The notes under the pieces are model-generated. The model was given only the letters and a program-made list of their open reading frames with translations, was not told the DNA's origin and ran no database searches. A stretch of 64,000 bases of DNA, taken from positions 124,001 to 188,000 of the forward strand of contig OZ241901.1 of assembly GCA_965202895.1 (NCBI GenBank), read 5' to 3'. Of this stretch, positions 8,501-16,174 are shown one piece after another (the stretch's first letter is position 1; each line of letters opens with the position of its first letter). A program made the position numbers and the translations under genes. This DNA comes from JAJDXW01 sp965202895. Its GTDB lineage: Bacteria; Pseudomonadota; Gammaproteobacteria; HK1.

Positions 8501-9232
8501 CGGGTCGAGCAGGGCCATGAAGAGCTGGAAGTCTTCCTCCTTGCCGTTGTGGGGCGTCGCGGTCATGAGCAGGAAGTGGCGGCAACGGGCGCCGAGAAGC
8601 CGGCCCAGCCGATAGCGCTTCGTGTACCTCACCTCCGTGCCGAAGAAGCTCGCCGCCATGCGGTGCGCCTCGTCGCACACCACCAGATCCCACTCCCTCG
8701 CCGCTTCGAGGCGGCGCCGGAGGTCCTCGCTCCGGCTCAGCACGTCGAGCCGGGCGATCAGGTGGTTGAACTCGGCGAAGGGATTGCCGCCCGCGACCGC
8801 CGCCCCCGCGACCCGCTCCCGGGTCAGGAGGTCGAAGGCGAGGTCGAACTTCGAGGCCAGCTCGTCCTGCCATTGCTCCACCAGGCTGCCGGGGGCGACG
8901 ACGAGGCAGCGTTCCAGGTCGCCGCGCACCATCAGCTCCCGGATCAGCAGGCCCGCCATGATGGTCTTGCCGGCGCCGGGATCGTCGGCGAGCAGGAAGC
9001 GGAGCGGCTGGCGCGGCAGCATCTCCCCGTAGACGGCGGTGATCTGGTGCGGCAGGGGCTCGACGTGCGAGGCGTGGACCGCGAGGTACGGGTCGAAGAG
9101 ATGCGCGAGACGGATGCGCTCGGCTTCCGCGGCCAGCCGGAACCGCCGGCCGTCCCCGCCGAACGCCGGCTTCGGGCTGGCGTCCGGCCCCGCCCCGGCT
9201 TCGCGGCCGCCTGCCTCCCCCGGATATTGCAC
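5582..9232 (-). CDS. SNF2-type helicase with C-terminal DUF3883-like domain
   Basis: A 1216-residue superfamily 2 DNA helicase. Motif I is ADDPGAGKTIMAGLL (about residues 82-96), motif II VVCDEAHRM, motif III LMTATPHNGKEEDF. The C-terminal RecA domain has LIVFTEARDTLEYLA, GGVGRADRR and NRLEQRFGRIHRIGQ. The last 120 residues (VGYDVESRD...FIEVKGR...TVTHQEIRTAL) match the DUF3883 type, often linked to restriction-like systems. The start is a GTG at 9232. Two low-complexity Gly/Ala/Arg stretches (minus strand of about 8400-8490 and 6780-6905) interrupt otherwise ordinary helicase sequence. Helicases of this kind partner DUF1156 or other adenine methylases in DISARM-like defence loci, which fits the methylase further down this operon. 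Confidence 0.88.
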   Translation of the reverse strand: MQYPGEAGGREAGAGPDASPKPAFGGDGRRFRLAAEAERIRLAHLFDPYLAVHASHVEPLPHQITAVYGEMLPRQPLRFLLADDPGAGKTIMAGLLIRELMVRGDLERCLVVAPGSLVEQWQDELASKFDLAFDLLTRERVAGAAVAGGNPFAEFNHLIARLDVLSRSEDLRRRLEAAREWDLVVCDEAHRMAASFFGTEVRYTKRYRLGRLLGARCRHFLLMTATPHNGKEEDFQLFMALLDPDRFEGRFRGGARGGDGASHGAGAPRGGGASQGGASGLLRRLTKEALLRFDGRPLFPERRAHTVRYALSDGEAALYAAVTAYVREEMDRAERFAARDEKRRRNVGFALQILQRRLASSPAAIHESLRRRRERLEARLADLLARSGQDAVRTGEDVFPAVRRAAALPDPARAADFDPDDLEEAPQEDVDAIEARVLDQATTAETIAEFEAEIDTLERLEERARALRRGGTDAKWTELASLLDHPLMTEADGRRRKLIVFTEARDTLEYLADRIRTRLGRPEAVVVIHGGVGRADRRRAVEAFMHDPQVVVMVANDAAGEGVNLQRAHLMVNYDLPWNPNRLEQRFGRIHRIGQTEVCHLWNLVAQDTREGEVYGRLLEKLETARSALGGRVYDVLGRLFEGAGMRDLLMDAIRYGERPEVKARLFERVDGAADRERLLALLEDRALVHGRLGAADVGRIREEMERAEARRLQPHYVESFFLQAFRHLGGSVHRREAGRYEITRTPGPIRRRAPRAGCVGPVLERYERICFEKSKSAGAGAGVVAGGGAGSGVGAGAGAEAGAGAGAGVGPPAVCLSPGHPLLDATVDLVLERHRGVLAEGAVLVDETDEGEEIRALLLVELAVRDGRRPSRSAGREPWPDGPDRLPGRPRAVSRQLRFVEVGAAGADVGRNARDAGPAPYLDYRPIEDGERSSIAARLEADRSARLGRDLEDAAAAYARTHLAPEHAEEVRARRLPEIDRVETEVVARLKREIVFWDNRALRLRDDERAGKAGGGPVNAARAGERADALAERLARRRVELARERDLAPLPPVVRGRALVVPIGLLRRAAADAPAPERAPLGVRETTPEGRAEVERLAMEAVMAAERALGHEPRDVSAAKVGYDVESRDGTTGRLRFIEVKGRAGDADTVTVTHQEIRTALNKPDAFILAIVRVRDGYVSGPRYLREPFRAEPDFDAVSVTYNLRELLARAEAPR

Positions 9233-9447
9233 GAAGCCGGAGGATTATGATTTTGGAGTGTTGTATGGCCGTGCCCGGAGAGTTTTCGGCGGGTAGAAGG
9301 AGGTCGGAAGGCGCCGGGGAGCGTCCTGGACTGGTTCGGAGGGGGCGCTGAGGGGGTGTTCGGGTCTTGATGGCGTCGTGCGGGGCAGGGCGCCGCTCCG
9401 GGTCGAGCCCGGGGTGCGGATTCGGAGCAGAGCCGGGAAGCCGGGGC
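9233..9447. other. Leader between helicase gene and IS1380 element
   Basis: There is no credible gene here. The helicase promoter should lie in this 215-bp stretch or in the insertion sequence. The short AT-rich patch around 9245-9265 is the only promoter-like sequence I see. I found no convincing left terminal inverted repeat of the IS. Confidence 0.4.
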
Positions 9448-10761
9448 TTATCCCGCCGTGAGCCGCTGTACGAGCAGCCGGAAGACGGCTTGGTCAGGGT
9501 AGGCGGTGGACAGCCGCACCGCCACGGTGCGGGTGCTGCGGGTCACCACCGCCCCGATGCGAAGCAGCCGCAGACGAAGGCTCTGGCATTGCGACCGGGC
9601 CAGGTCCGTCCCCCGCAGGGCCGTGCGGCGCATCGTTTCGAGCAGCGTGTACGCCAACCCCGCGAGCAGCAACCGGTACTGGTTCGTCCACCACTTCGAA
9701 CTCGAAGTGCGGTCGGCGAACAGGGCCAACTGCTGTTCCTTGATCCGGTTCTCCATGTCTGCACGCTGACAGTACACCCGGTCATGGAGTTCGTCCGCTT
9801 CCCTTTCAAGGTTGGTGACGATGAAGCGCAGGTTGCGTCCCTTCGCGGTGTGTTCGATGCGGGCGATGACCCGCCGGCGACGCCTCCAGGTCCGCGCCGC
9901 ATACTTGAAGTCGTCGAACGACCGGCTCTTGGCCCTGGTCGCCTCGAAGCCGTCCCTGGCCACCTCGCACGCCACCGCCGCCTCGCGTTCGAGCACCGGA
10001 TTGCGAGCCAGCCCCACGATGTATCCCACGTCGTGGCGCTCGCACCAGTCGAACATCCGGTGTCGGCAGAATCCCGAGTCCCCCCGAAACACGATGCGAA
10101 CCCCAGGCCATGCCCGACGCAACCTCTTGACCAACAACGATAATATCCCCCAGGCGTGCTTCGCTCCATCCTGGTTCGAACAACGAAGGTAGGCCACCAA
10201 CAACTGCTCACCGCAGAATACGTACAACGGCAGAAAACAGTAGTGGTCATAGTACCCGTGGAAGAAGGCGCCCGGCTGATGACCGTGCACCGGATCGTCG
10301 GTCGCGTCGAAGTCGAGCACCAACTCCTGGGGCGCGCGCGCGAACGAGGCAATGAACTGTTCGACCAGCTCCTGATGAATCGCAACCGCCCACTGGTGCT
10401 CGGCGCGCCGCTCGAACCGACACAGCGTCGAGGCACTGGCCAAGCTGCGGTCGTGACCGCAGGCGGTCTGAACGACCGGGTCCTCACGAAGGGCGTCATG
10501 GTCGTTCAAATCTTCGTATCCCAACGCGACCGCGTGGACCCTCTGGCGCACCATCGTCACCACCTCGTGGCGAACCTTCCCGCGCTGGCGTGGTTCACCG
10601 AGCCGACGCGCGACCCGCTCGGTCAGCCCGAGCCGGCGGTCCACCTCGCGCAACAACAGCGCCCCCCCATGAGAAGAAACCGACCCGCCGGTGAAGTCCG
10701 CCCGCACCCGGCGCCGACGGCAGCTTGAAAACATCATCGACCTGTGGTTCCATTTCGTCAC
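9448..10761 (-). mobile_element. IS1380-family transposase (insertion sequence)
   Basis: A 437-residue transposase, apparently intact. It shows the IS1380-type N-terminus DFTGGSVSSHGGALLLREVD, first catalytic Asp in LVLDFDATDDPVHG, second in VFRGDSGFC, and the Glu-containing MENRIKEQQLALFADRTSS. The reading starts at GTG 10761, or ATG 10737 at MMFSSC. A TATAAT box lies on the minus strand at 10799-10804, a suitable distance upstream to be its promoter. Transcription points toward the helicase and the rest of the defence operon, so read-through could drive it. Terminal inverted repeats and target duplications could not be located by eye. Confidence 0.9.
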
Positions 10762-10798
10762 CGTCTGGCTCCCGGTTATATCCAGCGCAACTCACTGA

Positions 10799-10804
10799 AT
10801 TATA
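10799..10804 (-). promoter_or_regulatory. Candidate -10 box of the IS1380 transposase
   Basis: The minus strand reads TATAAT here, about 38 bp upstream of the GTG start, in an otherwise GC-rich setting. I see no clear -35 hexamer. Confidence 0.4.
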
Positions 10805-10868
10805 ACCGATCACGGGGCCAGACGGTACTCCTTCATGCGATATCCGGGCTCCCCGCCCGTCACGAGCA

Positions 10869-11893
10869 TTACGGCAAGTTGGGCAGGCGCTGCAAGAGAT
10901 TGCGAAGACGGGTCATCGCCTGTTCGAGGTCGGCGCACACCTCCGCCCCCGTGCCTTCGATTTCCGGGACGGCGAGAGCGCCCTGTACGGTCATATCCCA
11001 CGCCAACTCATGCAATGAGGTCTTCCCATCGCCGTCGTAGTCGTAGGACGAGACGATCGCCGAGGCAGCCAGGGGAGAGGCGAACAGGCCCAAGGCTTGC
11101 GCAGCTCCGAGCTTATCGGACGGAATGCCTTCATCTCCGATCATGACGAAATATATTGCCGGACGAATCAGTCGCGCCCATTCCGCCTGGGACAAGGCGT
11201 CGTCTCGATGTACGTCTGCGACGGCGAAGAGCCGCTGGATGCAGTCAGGATGTCCGCTCCTGCAAACCCGGATGGCGGGTTCCAGAGAGAACAGGAAAGC
11301 CGCCGCTTCACCGTGAGACATCGACAGGGGAAAAGGAATGGATTCGCATCGCGTGCAGAGCGCAAGATTCCAGTGTCCGTCCAGCCCTTCCTTGCCGGAA
11401 GGCAGTCGATCCGGGAGGACCAGCGGGAGATCCGGCAGCGCGCGAACCGGTTCGTCCAGCCCTTCCTCGCTGGAAGGCAGCATACTTGCCCGGTGTTCTT
11501 CGGGCGGTTCCTCGACGCCGTCGGAGAGCCATTGGACATATCGAATCCGCCATTTTTCGACATCCGAATGAAGTAGCCGTAGGTTCCATTGGAATTCTTC
11601 GATTCGATTCGTTGCCAGCCGTGGGATATCGGTCCGGACTCCAGCTCCACGATTTCCATGGAGACGAAGCCACCGATGACGTCCACCGAGATGCCTGATG
11701 CGTGGATCCAAAAAGATTCAGGATCGTGGCACGTTCCGGCCGAATATATCCCGGATGGAATGGCGGAGGAAGCCGTCGTGTCTTCCGCGTGGACCGGGGC
11801 GCTGAACAGTGCAAGGGTCGATGATGCGAGGAGGCCGATGATCCATGCCGGGGCACGAACATGAAGCAGGTCATGAATCAGCGGTAACGCCAT
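10869..11893 (-). pseudogene. Secreted EF-hand protein, split by a frameshift in an A-tract
   Basis: The ATG at 11893 opens MALPLIHDLLHVRAP followed by a hydrophobic segment and SAPVHA, a Sec signal peptide with an A-x-A cleavage site. The mature part runs to YFIRMSKN. There the minus strand has five A (11553-11557). Six would continue into KWRIRYVQWLSDGVEEPPEE and on to the natural end at 10869. The C-terminal half carries a canonical EF-hand loop, DYDGDGKTSLHE, and a degenerate one, DVHRDDALSQAE, so the product would be a periplasmic or secreted calcium-binding protein. A 28-bp imperfect repeat encodes LPS(G/S)(K/E)EGLD twice. I do not recognise a named family. The frameshift may be real or a homopolymer error. 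Confidence 0.65.
11378..11480. repeat. 28-bp direct repeat pair within the EF-hand gene
   Basis: Positions 11378-11405 and 11453-11480 are 28-bp copies differing at two bases and spaced 75 bp (25 codons) apart, so the duplication keeps frame. Both encode an LPS-x-x-EGLD segment on the minus strand. Confidence 0.75.
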
Positions 11894-12365
11894 GCCGTTT
11901 CTCCTTGCGAAACTACGGCCGGCTCCGGACGGGCAGAACCCGCCTCCGGAGCGGCAACCCCGGGGTGCGGCCCTCGATCGTTCCGGCCCTGCGCCCAAGG
12001 CGTGACGAGAATGTTGCAGGCATATGCTTCGTCCGCCCACCGCCCGCGCTCGGCCGGTGAGTATAGCCGGTGGGCGACGGCGCGGGCCTTGTCCGCTCGT
12101 TCGGCGCCCATCCCGAGCACGAGGCGGGCCGCTTCGGCCCTGGCGGGGTTGCTTGTGGGAGTGGCGTGAATACGCTCGCCGCCCGCGCATCGGGGCCGGT
12201 GGACGACATGTGCTCGAGGAGAATCTTCCGCTTGTGGCCCCCGGGTCCTGGGCGCTCGGGTCTTGCCGGTTTTCCGGAGCATCCGGCCCTGCCCTGGCGG
12301 TCCCCGCACGGTCTGGAAAATCGTGGTTGAATGGAAGGGCCGTCGAACGGGCCGGCGCGGCCGGC
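11894..12365. other. Non-coding or degenerate stretch
   Basis: About 470 bp with no reading frame that resembles a protein family on either strand. It marks the start of a region of remnants extending to about 13.6 kb. Confidence 0.4.
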
Positions 12366-12378
12366 CGGAGGAGCCGCG

Positions 12379-12640
12379 ATGAAGATGCCCTCCCGCGAAA
12401 TCCCGGGCCGCCCCGCGACCTCGTGGGCTACGGCCGCCACGTGCCCCGTGTGCGCTGGCCCGACGGTGCGCGGGTCGCCGTCAGCTTCGTCATCGACATA
12501 GAGGAGGGCTCGGAGGTCCAGATGTCCGCGGACGGGCGCAACGAGGCCATCCTCGGCGAGTTCCCGCCGCTCGGGCTCGAAGGCGCCTACCGCGACCTCG
12601 CCCTCGAATCCGTCTACGAATACGCTCACGGGCCGGATCA
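12379..12640 (+). pseudogene. N-terminal remnant of a PuuE-type allantoinase / polysaccharide deacetylase
   Basis: A ribosome-binding GGAGGAG sits just before an ATG at 12379. After a one-frame slip the sequence reads PRDLVGYGRHVPRVRWPDGA, then RVAVSFVIDIEEGSE and ILGEFPPLGLEGAYRDLALE, closely resembling the start of allantoinase PuuE-type polysaccharide deacetylases. Homology stops after SVYEY, where unrelated sequence begins. The catalytic deacetylase core is missing, so this is a truncated, frameshifted fragment and not a working gene. Confidence 0.6.
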
Positions 12641-12976
12641 GCCTTGCAGGATTGCGGGATCCGAGCGGAGCCGAGCGATGCCGAGCGGGCGGTCACGGCG
12701 TGCCTGGGCGGCACGCGGCAGGAAGCCGCCGAACAGCCCGTGCAGGCTCCCTGCCGAACTGCCGGACAGGGTGTAGAAGCGCTTGAGTTCCCGCCCGCGC
12801 GCCATCGGCGCGAAACCGGGCATTCGCCCGTTCGGTCGGCAAACCGGTCATGCCCGAATGCGTGCTCCTCGCTGGCCAATCCCGCACCGGCCAGCGACGA
12901 AGGGACGTAGCCGGCGCCGCTTCATGGGCCGCCCACCCCTCCGGCATGGCGCCCGTGTCGCGCTCGGGTAGTGCGG
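12641..12976. other. Unassigned stretch between two gene remnants
   Basis: About 330 bp with no recognisable coding signal. A short minus-strand frame (MARGRELKRFYTL) is open but matches nothing I know. Confidence 0.35.
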
Positions 12977-13440
12977 TCAGGTGGCGATCCCGAAGAGCGA
13001 CGTGGCGCGGCGCGCTTCGGCGACCGCGCGCATCGCGCCGTCACCGGGGGACGACCCCTCGAACCGGCTCGCCGCATCGAGCACGAGCGGCAACAGGTCC
13101 AGGTCGCCGACCGTGTCGAGGAAGATCCCCGGCCTCGCCAGGACCCGATGAACGGCCCGATCGACGTCCGCCGGCTCCTCGAACGGCTGGTACCAGGTGT
13201 TGCGGTTCGGCTCGGCAGCGGCCCAGGGACCGCGGGCGACCGACTTGATCGTCTGCACCGCGGCGTCCCGCTCCTCGCAGAGCGCGCATACCGCGTCGAA
13301 GTCCGCACGGTAGCGCTCGCTCTCGTACATGACGAAGTTCCACGGCATCAGGACGGAGTCGAAGTCGAAGCGTTCGAGGCTCCTGCGGTGCATCGACGCG
13401 ATGGTCCATCCGTGTCCGGTCACCCCGCGCGCAACCGTCC
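12977..13440 (-). pseudogene. C-terminal remnant of an aldo/keto reductase
   Basis: The minus strand reads GVTGHGWTIASMHRRSLERF, then DFDSVLMPWNFVMYESERYR, TIKSVARGPW, NTWYQPFEEPADVDRAV and PGIFLDTVGDLDLLPLVLDA. This is the C-terminal part of an aldo/keto reductase (the strand carrying the NFVM motif through the cofactor-binding PGI...TVGD region). The N-terminal half with the catalytic Asp/Tyr/Lys is absent. Immediately upstream a different frame reads SAYWGAGSWTEAKTMAENLA and ends in a stop, so two unrelated fragments are joined here. Confidence 0.6.
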
Positions 13441-13639
13441 GGCAAGATTCTCGGCCATCGTCTTCGCCTCGGTCCAGGAGCCTGCACCCCAGTACGCCGA
13501 CCCCCAAGCGAGTTGTCCACAGGGGGAGATTCCTCATATCTTTCAACGAAACATCAGCCAACGAAAATTCGCCCTGTGCTGGTCGATCGGATGCGGCCGG
13601 ACCGGTCCGGACACGCACGATGCGGCGGCGGACCCGGGA

Positions 13640-15271
13640 TCAGGCCGCGCCCCGGATGTAGTCGGCCGCCTTCTCCGCGATCATGATCGTCGGCGAGTTG
13701 GTATTGCCGGAGGTGATAGTGGGCATGATGGAGGCGTCCGCCACCCGGAGCCCCTCGATTCCGTGCACCCGGAGACGCTCGTCCACCGCCCCGCCGCGGC
13801 CCATCCGGACGGTGCCCACCGGATGGAAGATGGTGGTGCCGACGTCGCCGGCCGCCCCCGCAAGCTCCTCGTCCGACTCGAGATCCACCCCCGGCAGGTG
13901 TTCGCGCGGCTGGTAGGGCGCGAGGGCGCGCGCCGCGCAGATCCGCCGGGTGAGCCGGATCGCCGCCACCGCGACCTGCCGGTCCCCCGACGTCGCGAGG
14001 TAGTTCGGCCGGATCTCGGGGCTCGCGAACGGGTCGGGGCTCGCCGCGAACACCGTTCCCCGGCTCTCCGGCCGGACGTTGCACACCGAGGCGGTGAACG
14101 CGGGGAACGGATGCAGCGGCTCCCCGAAGCGGTCGAGCGACAGGGGCTGGACGTGGTACTGGAGGTTCGCGGTCTCCCGCGACGGGTCGGACTTCGCGAA
14201 CAGGCCGAGCTGGCTCGGCGCCATCGTGAGGGGTCCACGCCGGAAGAGGAGGTACTCCAAGGCCATGCCGATGCGGGCGGTGAGCCGGCCGGACCACTCG
14301 TTCAGGGTGCGCACGTTGCTCACCCGGAAGATGAGACGGAGCTGGAGGTGGTCCTGCAGGTTCTCGCCGACCGCCGGGAGGTCGTGGACGACCGGAATGC
14401 CCGCCGCCCGGAGCCGCGCGCCGCCCCCGACCCCGCTCACCTGCATGAGGTGGGGGGAGCCGATCGCCCCTGCCGCGAGCACGACCTCCCGCCGGGCCCG
14501 GAACGCCACGTCCGCGCCACCCGCCCCGCTCGTGCCGCCCGCGCCGCCCACCCGCGCTTCGACCCCGGCCGCCCGCCGTCCTCCGTTCCGCGCCTCGATC
14601 ACGATCCGCCTCGCCCGCGCGTGGGTCACGACGTCGAGGTTCGGCCGCGCCCGCACCGGGCGGAGGAACGCGCGGGCGGTGTTCCAGCGCATCCCGGTCC
14701 GCTGGTTCACCTGGAAGTAGCTCGACCCCTCGTTGTCCCCGCGGTTGAAGTCGTCGATCTTCGGGATCCCGACCTCCGCCGCCGCCTCGCGGAACGCATC
14801 GAGCAGTTCCCACGAGATCCGCGGGTGCTCGACCCGCCACTCCCCGCCCGTCCCGTGAAGCTCGTCGCCGCCGTCGACGTGGTCCTCGGAGCGGATGAAA
14901 TAGGGCAGCACGTCGTCCCAGCCCCAGCCCGCGTTCCCGAGCTGCCGCCACTGGTCGTAGTCGCGGCTCTGGCCGCGCATGTAGATCATCCCGTTGATGG
15001 ACGAGCAGCCGCCGAGCCCGAGCCCCCGGGGATAGGGGAGGGCGCGTCCGTTCAGCCCCGGCTCCGCCTCGGTCCGGAGGCACCAGTCGGTGCGGGGGTT
15101 GTTCATCGTGTAGAGGTACCCGATCGGTATGCGAATCCAGAAGTAGCGGTCCTTCCCGCCGGCCTCGAGCAGCGCGACCCGCACCCCCGGGTCCTCCGAC
15201 AGGCGGTTGGCGAGCACGCACCCGGCCGAGCCCGCTCCGACGATCACGTAGTCGTACGTTCGTTCCTGCAT
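13640..15271 (-). CDS. GMC-family FAD oxidoreductase (choline dehydrogenase-like)
   Basis: A 543-residue alcohol dehydrogenase of the glucose-methanol-choline family. The FAD-binding start is YDYVIVGAGSAGCVLANRLS. GMC signature 1 lies around YPRGLGLGGCSSINGMIYMRG, signature 2 around GAIGSPHLMQVSGVG. The C-terminus has FHPVGTVRMG and ITSGNTNSPTIMIAEKAAD; the His of FHPVGT and the Asn of the SGNTNSP motif are the usual catalytic pair. The substrate is unknown; choline, other alcohols and polyethylene glycol are all possible for this family. It is monocistronic between the remnant region and a 510-bp gap. Confidence 0.92.
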   Translation of the reverse strand: MQERTYDYVIVGAGSAGCVLANRLSEDPGVRVALLEAGGKDRYFWIRIPIGYLYTMNNPRTDWCLRTEAEPGLNGRALPYPRGLGLGGCSSINGMIYMRGQSRDYDQWRQLGNAGWGWDDVLPYFIRSEDHVDGGDELHGTGGEWRVEHPRISWELLDAFREAAAEVGIPKIDDFNRGDNEGSSYFQVNQRTGMRWNTARAFLRPVRARPNLDVVTHARARRIVIEARNGGRRAAGVEARVGGAGGTSGAGGADVAFRARREVVLAAGAIGSPHLMQVSGVGGGARLRAAGIPVVHDLPAVGENLQDHLQLRLIFRVSNVRTLNEWSGRLTARIGMALEYLLFRRGPLTMAPSQLGLFAKSDPSRETANLQYHVQPLSLDRFGEPLHPFPAFTASVCNVRPESRGTVFAASPDPFASPEIRPNYLATSGDRQVAVAAIRLTRRICAARALAPYQPREHLPGVDLESDEELAGAAGDVGTTIFHPVGTVRMGRGGAVDERLRVHGIEGLRVADASIMPTITSGNTNSPTIMIAEKAADYIRGAA

Positions 15272-15781
15272 TGCCGCGCCGGCCCGTGGGCCGCCTCCGC
15301 TGCGATGATGGTATTGCGTTCCGGGGGGCGTTCCGGGGGGATCTCCTGCCGCCTGTCCGGCGGCCGGGTCTGCCGGCCCCCGAGGCGTCGGCCCCCGGGG
15401 GCATCGTTCCGTGGGGGGTGCCGTCGATGTCCGGCGCCGGCTCCCCGGAGTCCCCCGCGCCCGAGCACCGCGCGGGCGGCGGGAGAGCGCCGGCCCGGAT
15501 GTCTCACCGGCCTCCCGCCGCGGACACGGCTCCGCTCACGGCGGCGAGCCGTGCTCCGTTCCACCCCCTTCGACCGCGCGCAGCCCGGTGCAGGCCACCT
15601 GCCACGCTCCGCATTCCCTGCTTCACTTGCAGGCCCGGCCTGCCACGGCAGCCCGCACTCGCCGGGAGGAAGCGCCGCCCGCGCCTCATCGAACCCCGGC
15701 TACCCCTTCAGCGTCTTGCGGCCCGCCACCGTGGGGTCTCGAGACCCTCCGCCGCGGAGCCCGGTGAGATGTCCGGGCCGT
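15272..15781. other. 510-bp intergenic region
   Basis: No plausible gene on either strand. It contains one copy (from 15498) of a dispersed intergenic repeat that recurs at 24848, and several short inverted repeats. Confidence 0.5.
15498..15590. repeat. Dispersed intergenic repeat, copy A
   Basis: This stretch begins GTCTCACCGGCCTCCCGCCG and continues through GGCTCCGCTCACGGCGG to GACCGCGCGC. It aligns by eye over about 90 bp with 24848-24945 and, in its central half, with 28843-28905. It has an internal palindromic character (GCCGCGGAC...CTCACGGCGGC). Confidence 0.5.
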
Positions 15782-16174
15782 CTAGCCGCCGAGGTACGCG
15801 ACCGCCTCGATCTCGACCTTCATGGCGGGCGACACCAGGGCGGAGACCTCCACGAGGGTCGAGGCCGGCCGGTGCTCGCCGAAGTACTCCTCCCGGATGG
15901 GGTTGATCTTCGCGCGGTCGTCGACGTCGGTCAGGTACACCGTCACCTTGACGATGTTCTCCGGCCCGGCGCCGCCCGCCGCCCGGAGCGCGGCGTCCAC
16001 CGCCCCGAGCGCAATCCGGAACTGCTCCGTCACCGACTCGGGGAGGTCGTCCCGGTCCTCGCGGGCGCCGACCATGCCCGAGATCCAGACATGGTCGCCG
16101 GACCGTACCGCATGGCAGTAGTGGCTCACCGGGGCGAGGAGCCCCGGCACCATGATCCGTTCGATTCCGCTCAT
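15782..16174 (-). CDS. RidA family (YjgF/YER057c) protein
   Basis: A 130-residue protein of the RidA superfamily, which hydrolyses reactive enamine/imine intermediates of amino-acid metabolism. It shows the family layout: SHYCHAVRSGDHVWISGMVG, TEQFRIALGAVDAALRAAGG, and VKVTVYLTDVDDRAKINPIR... PASTLVEVSALVSPAMKVEIEAVAY. The typical RidA arginine near the C-terminal PAR(S)T motif is replaced (HRPASTLVE), so deaminase activity is not assured. The ATG at 16174 overlaps the stop of the upstream cyclase gene (ATGA), implying translational coupling. Confidence 0.9.
   Translation of the reverse strand: MSGIERIMVPGLLAPVSHYCHAVRSGDHVWISGMVGAREDRDDLPESVTEQFRIALGAVDAALRAAGGAGPENIVKVTVYLTDVDDRAKINPIREEYFGEHRPASTLVEVSALVSPAMKVEIEAVAYLGG

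Noticed and set aside
5564..9250. A 1228-codon plus-strand open frame covering the helicase region
   Set aside because: It is an antisense shadow caused by high GC; its translation has no motifs, while the minus-strand frame has all helicase motifs.
9300..10860. Terminal inverted repeats of the IS1380 element
   Set aside because: I compared the flanks by eye and found no convincing matching ends, so no boundaries are claimed.
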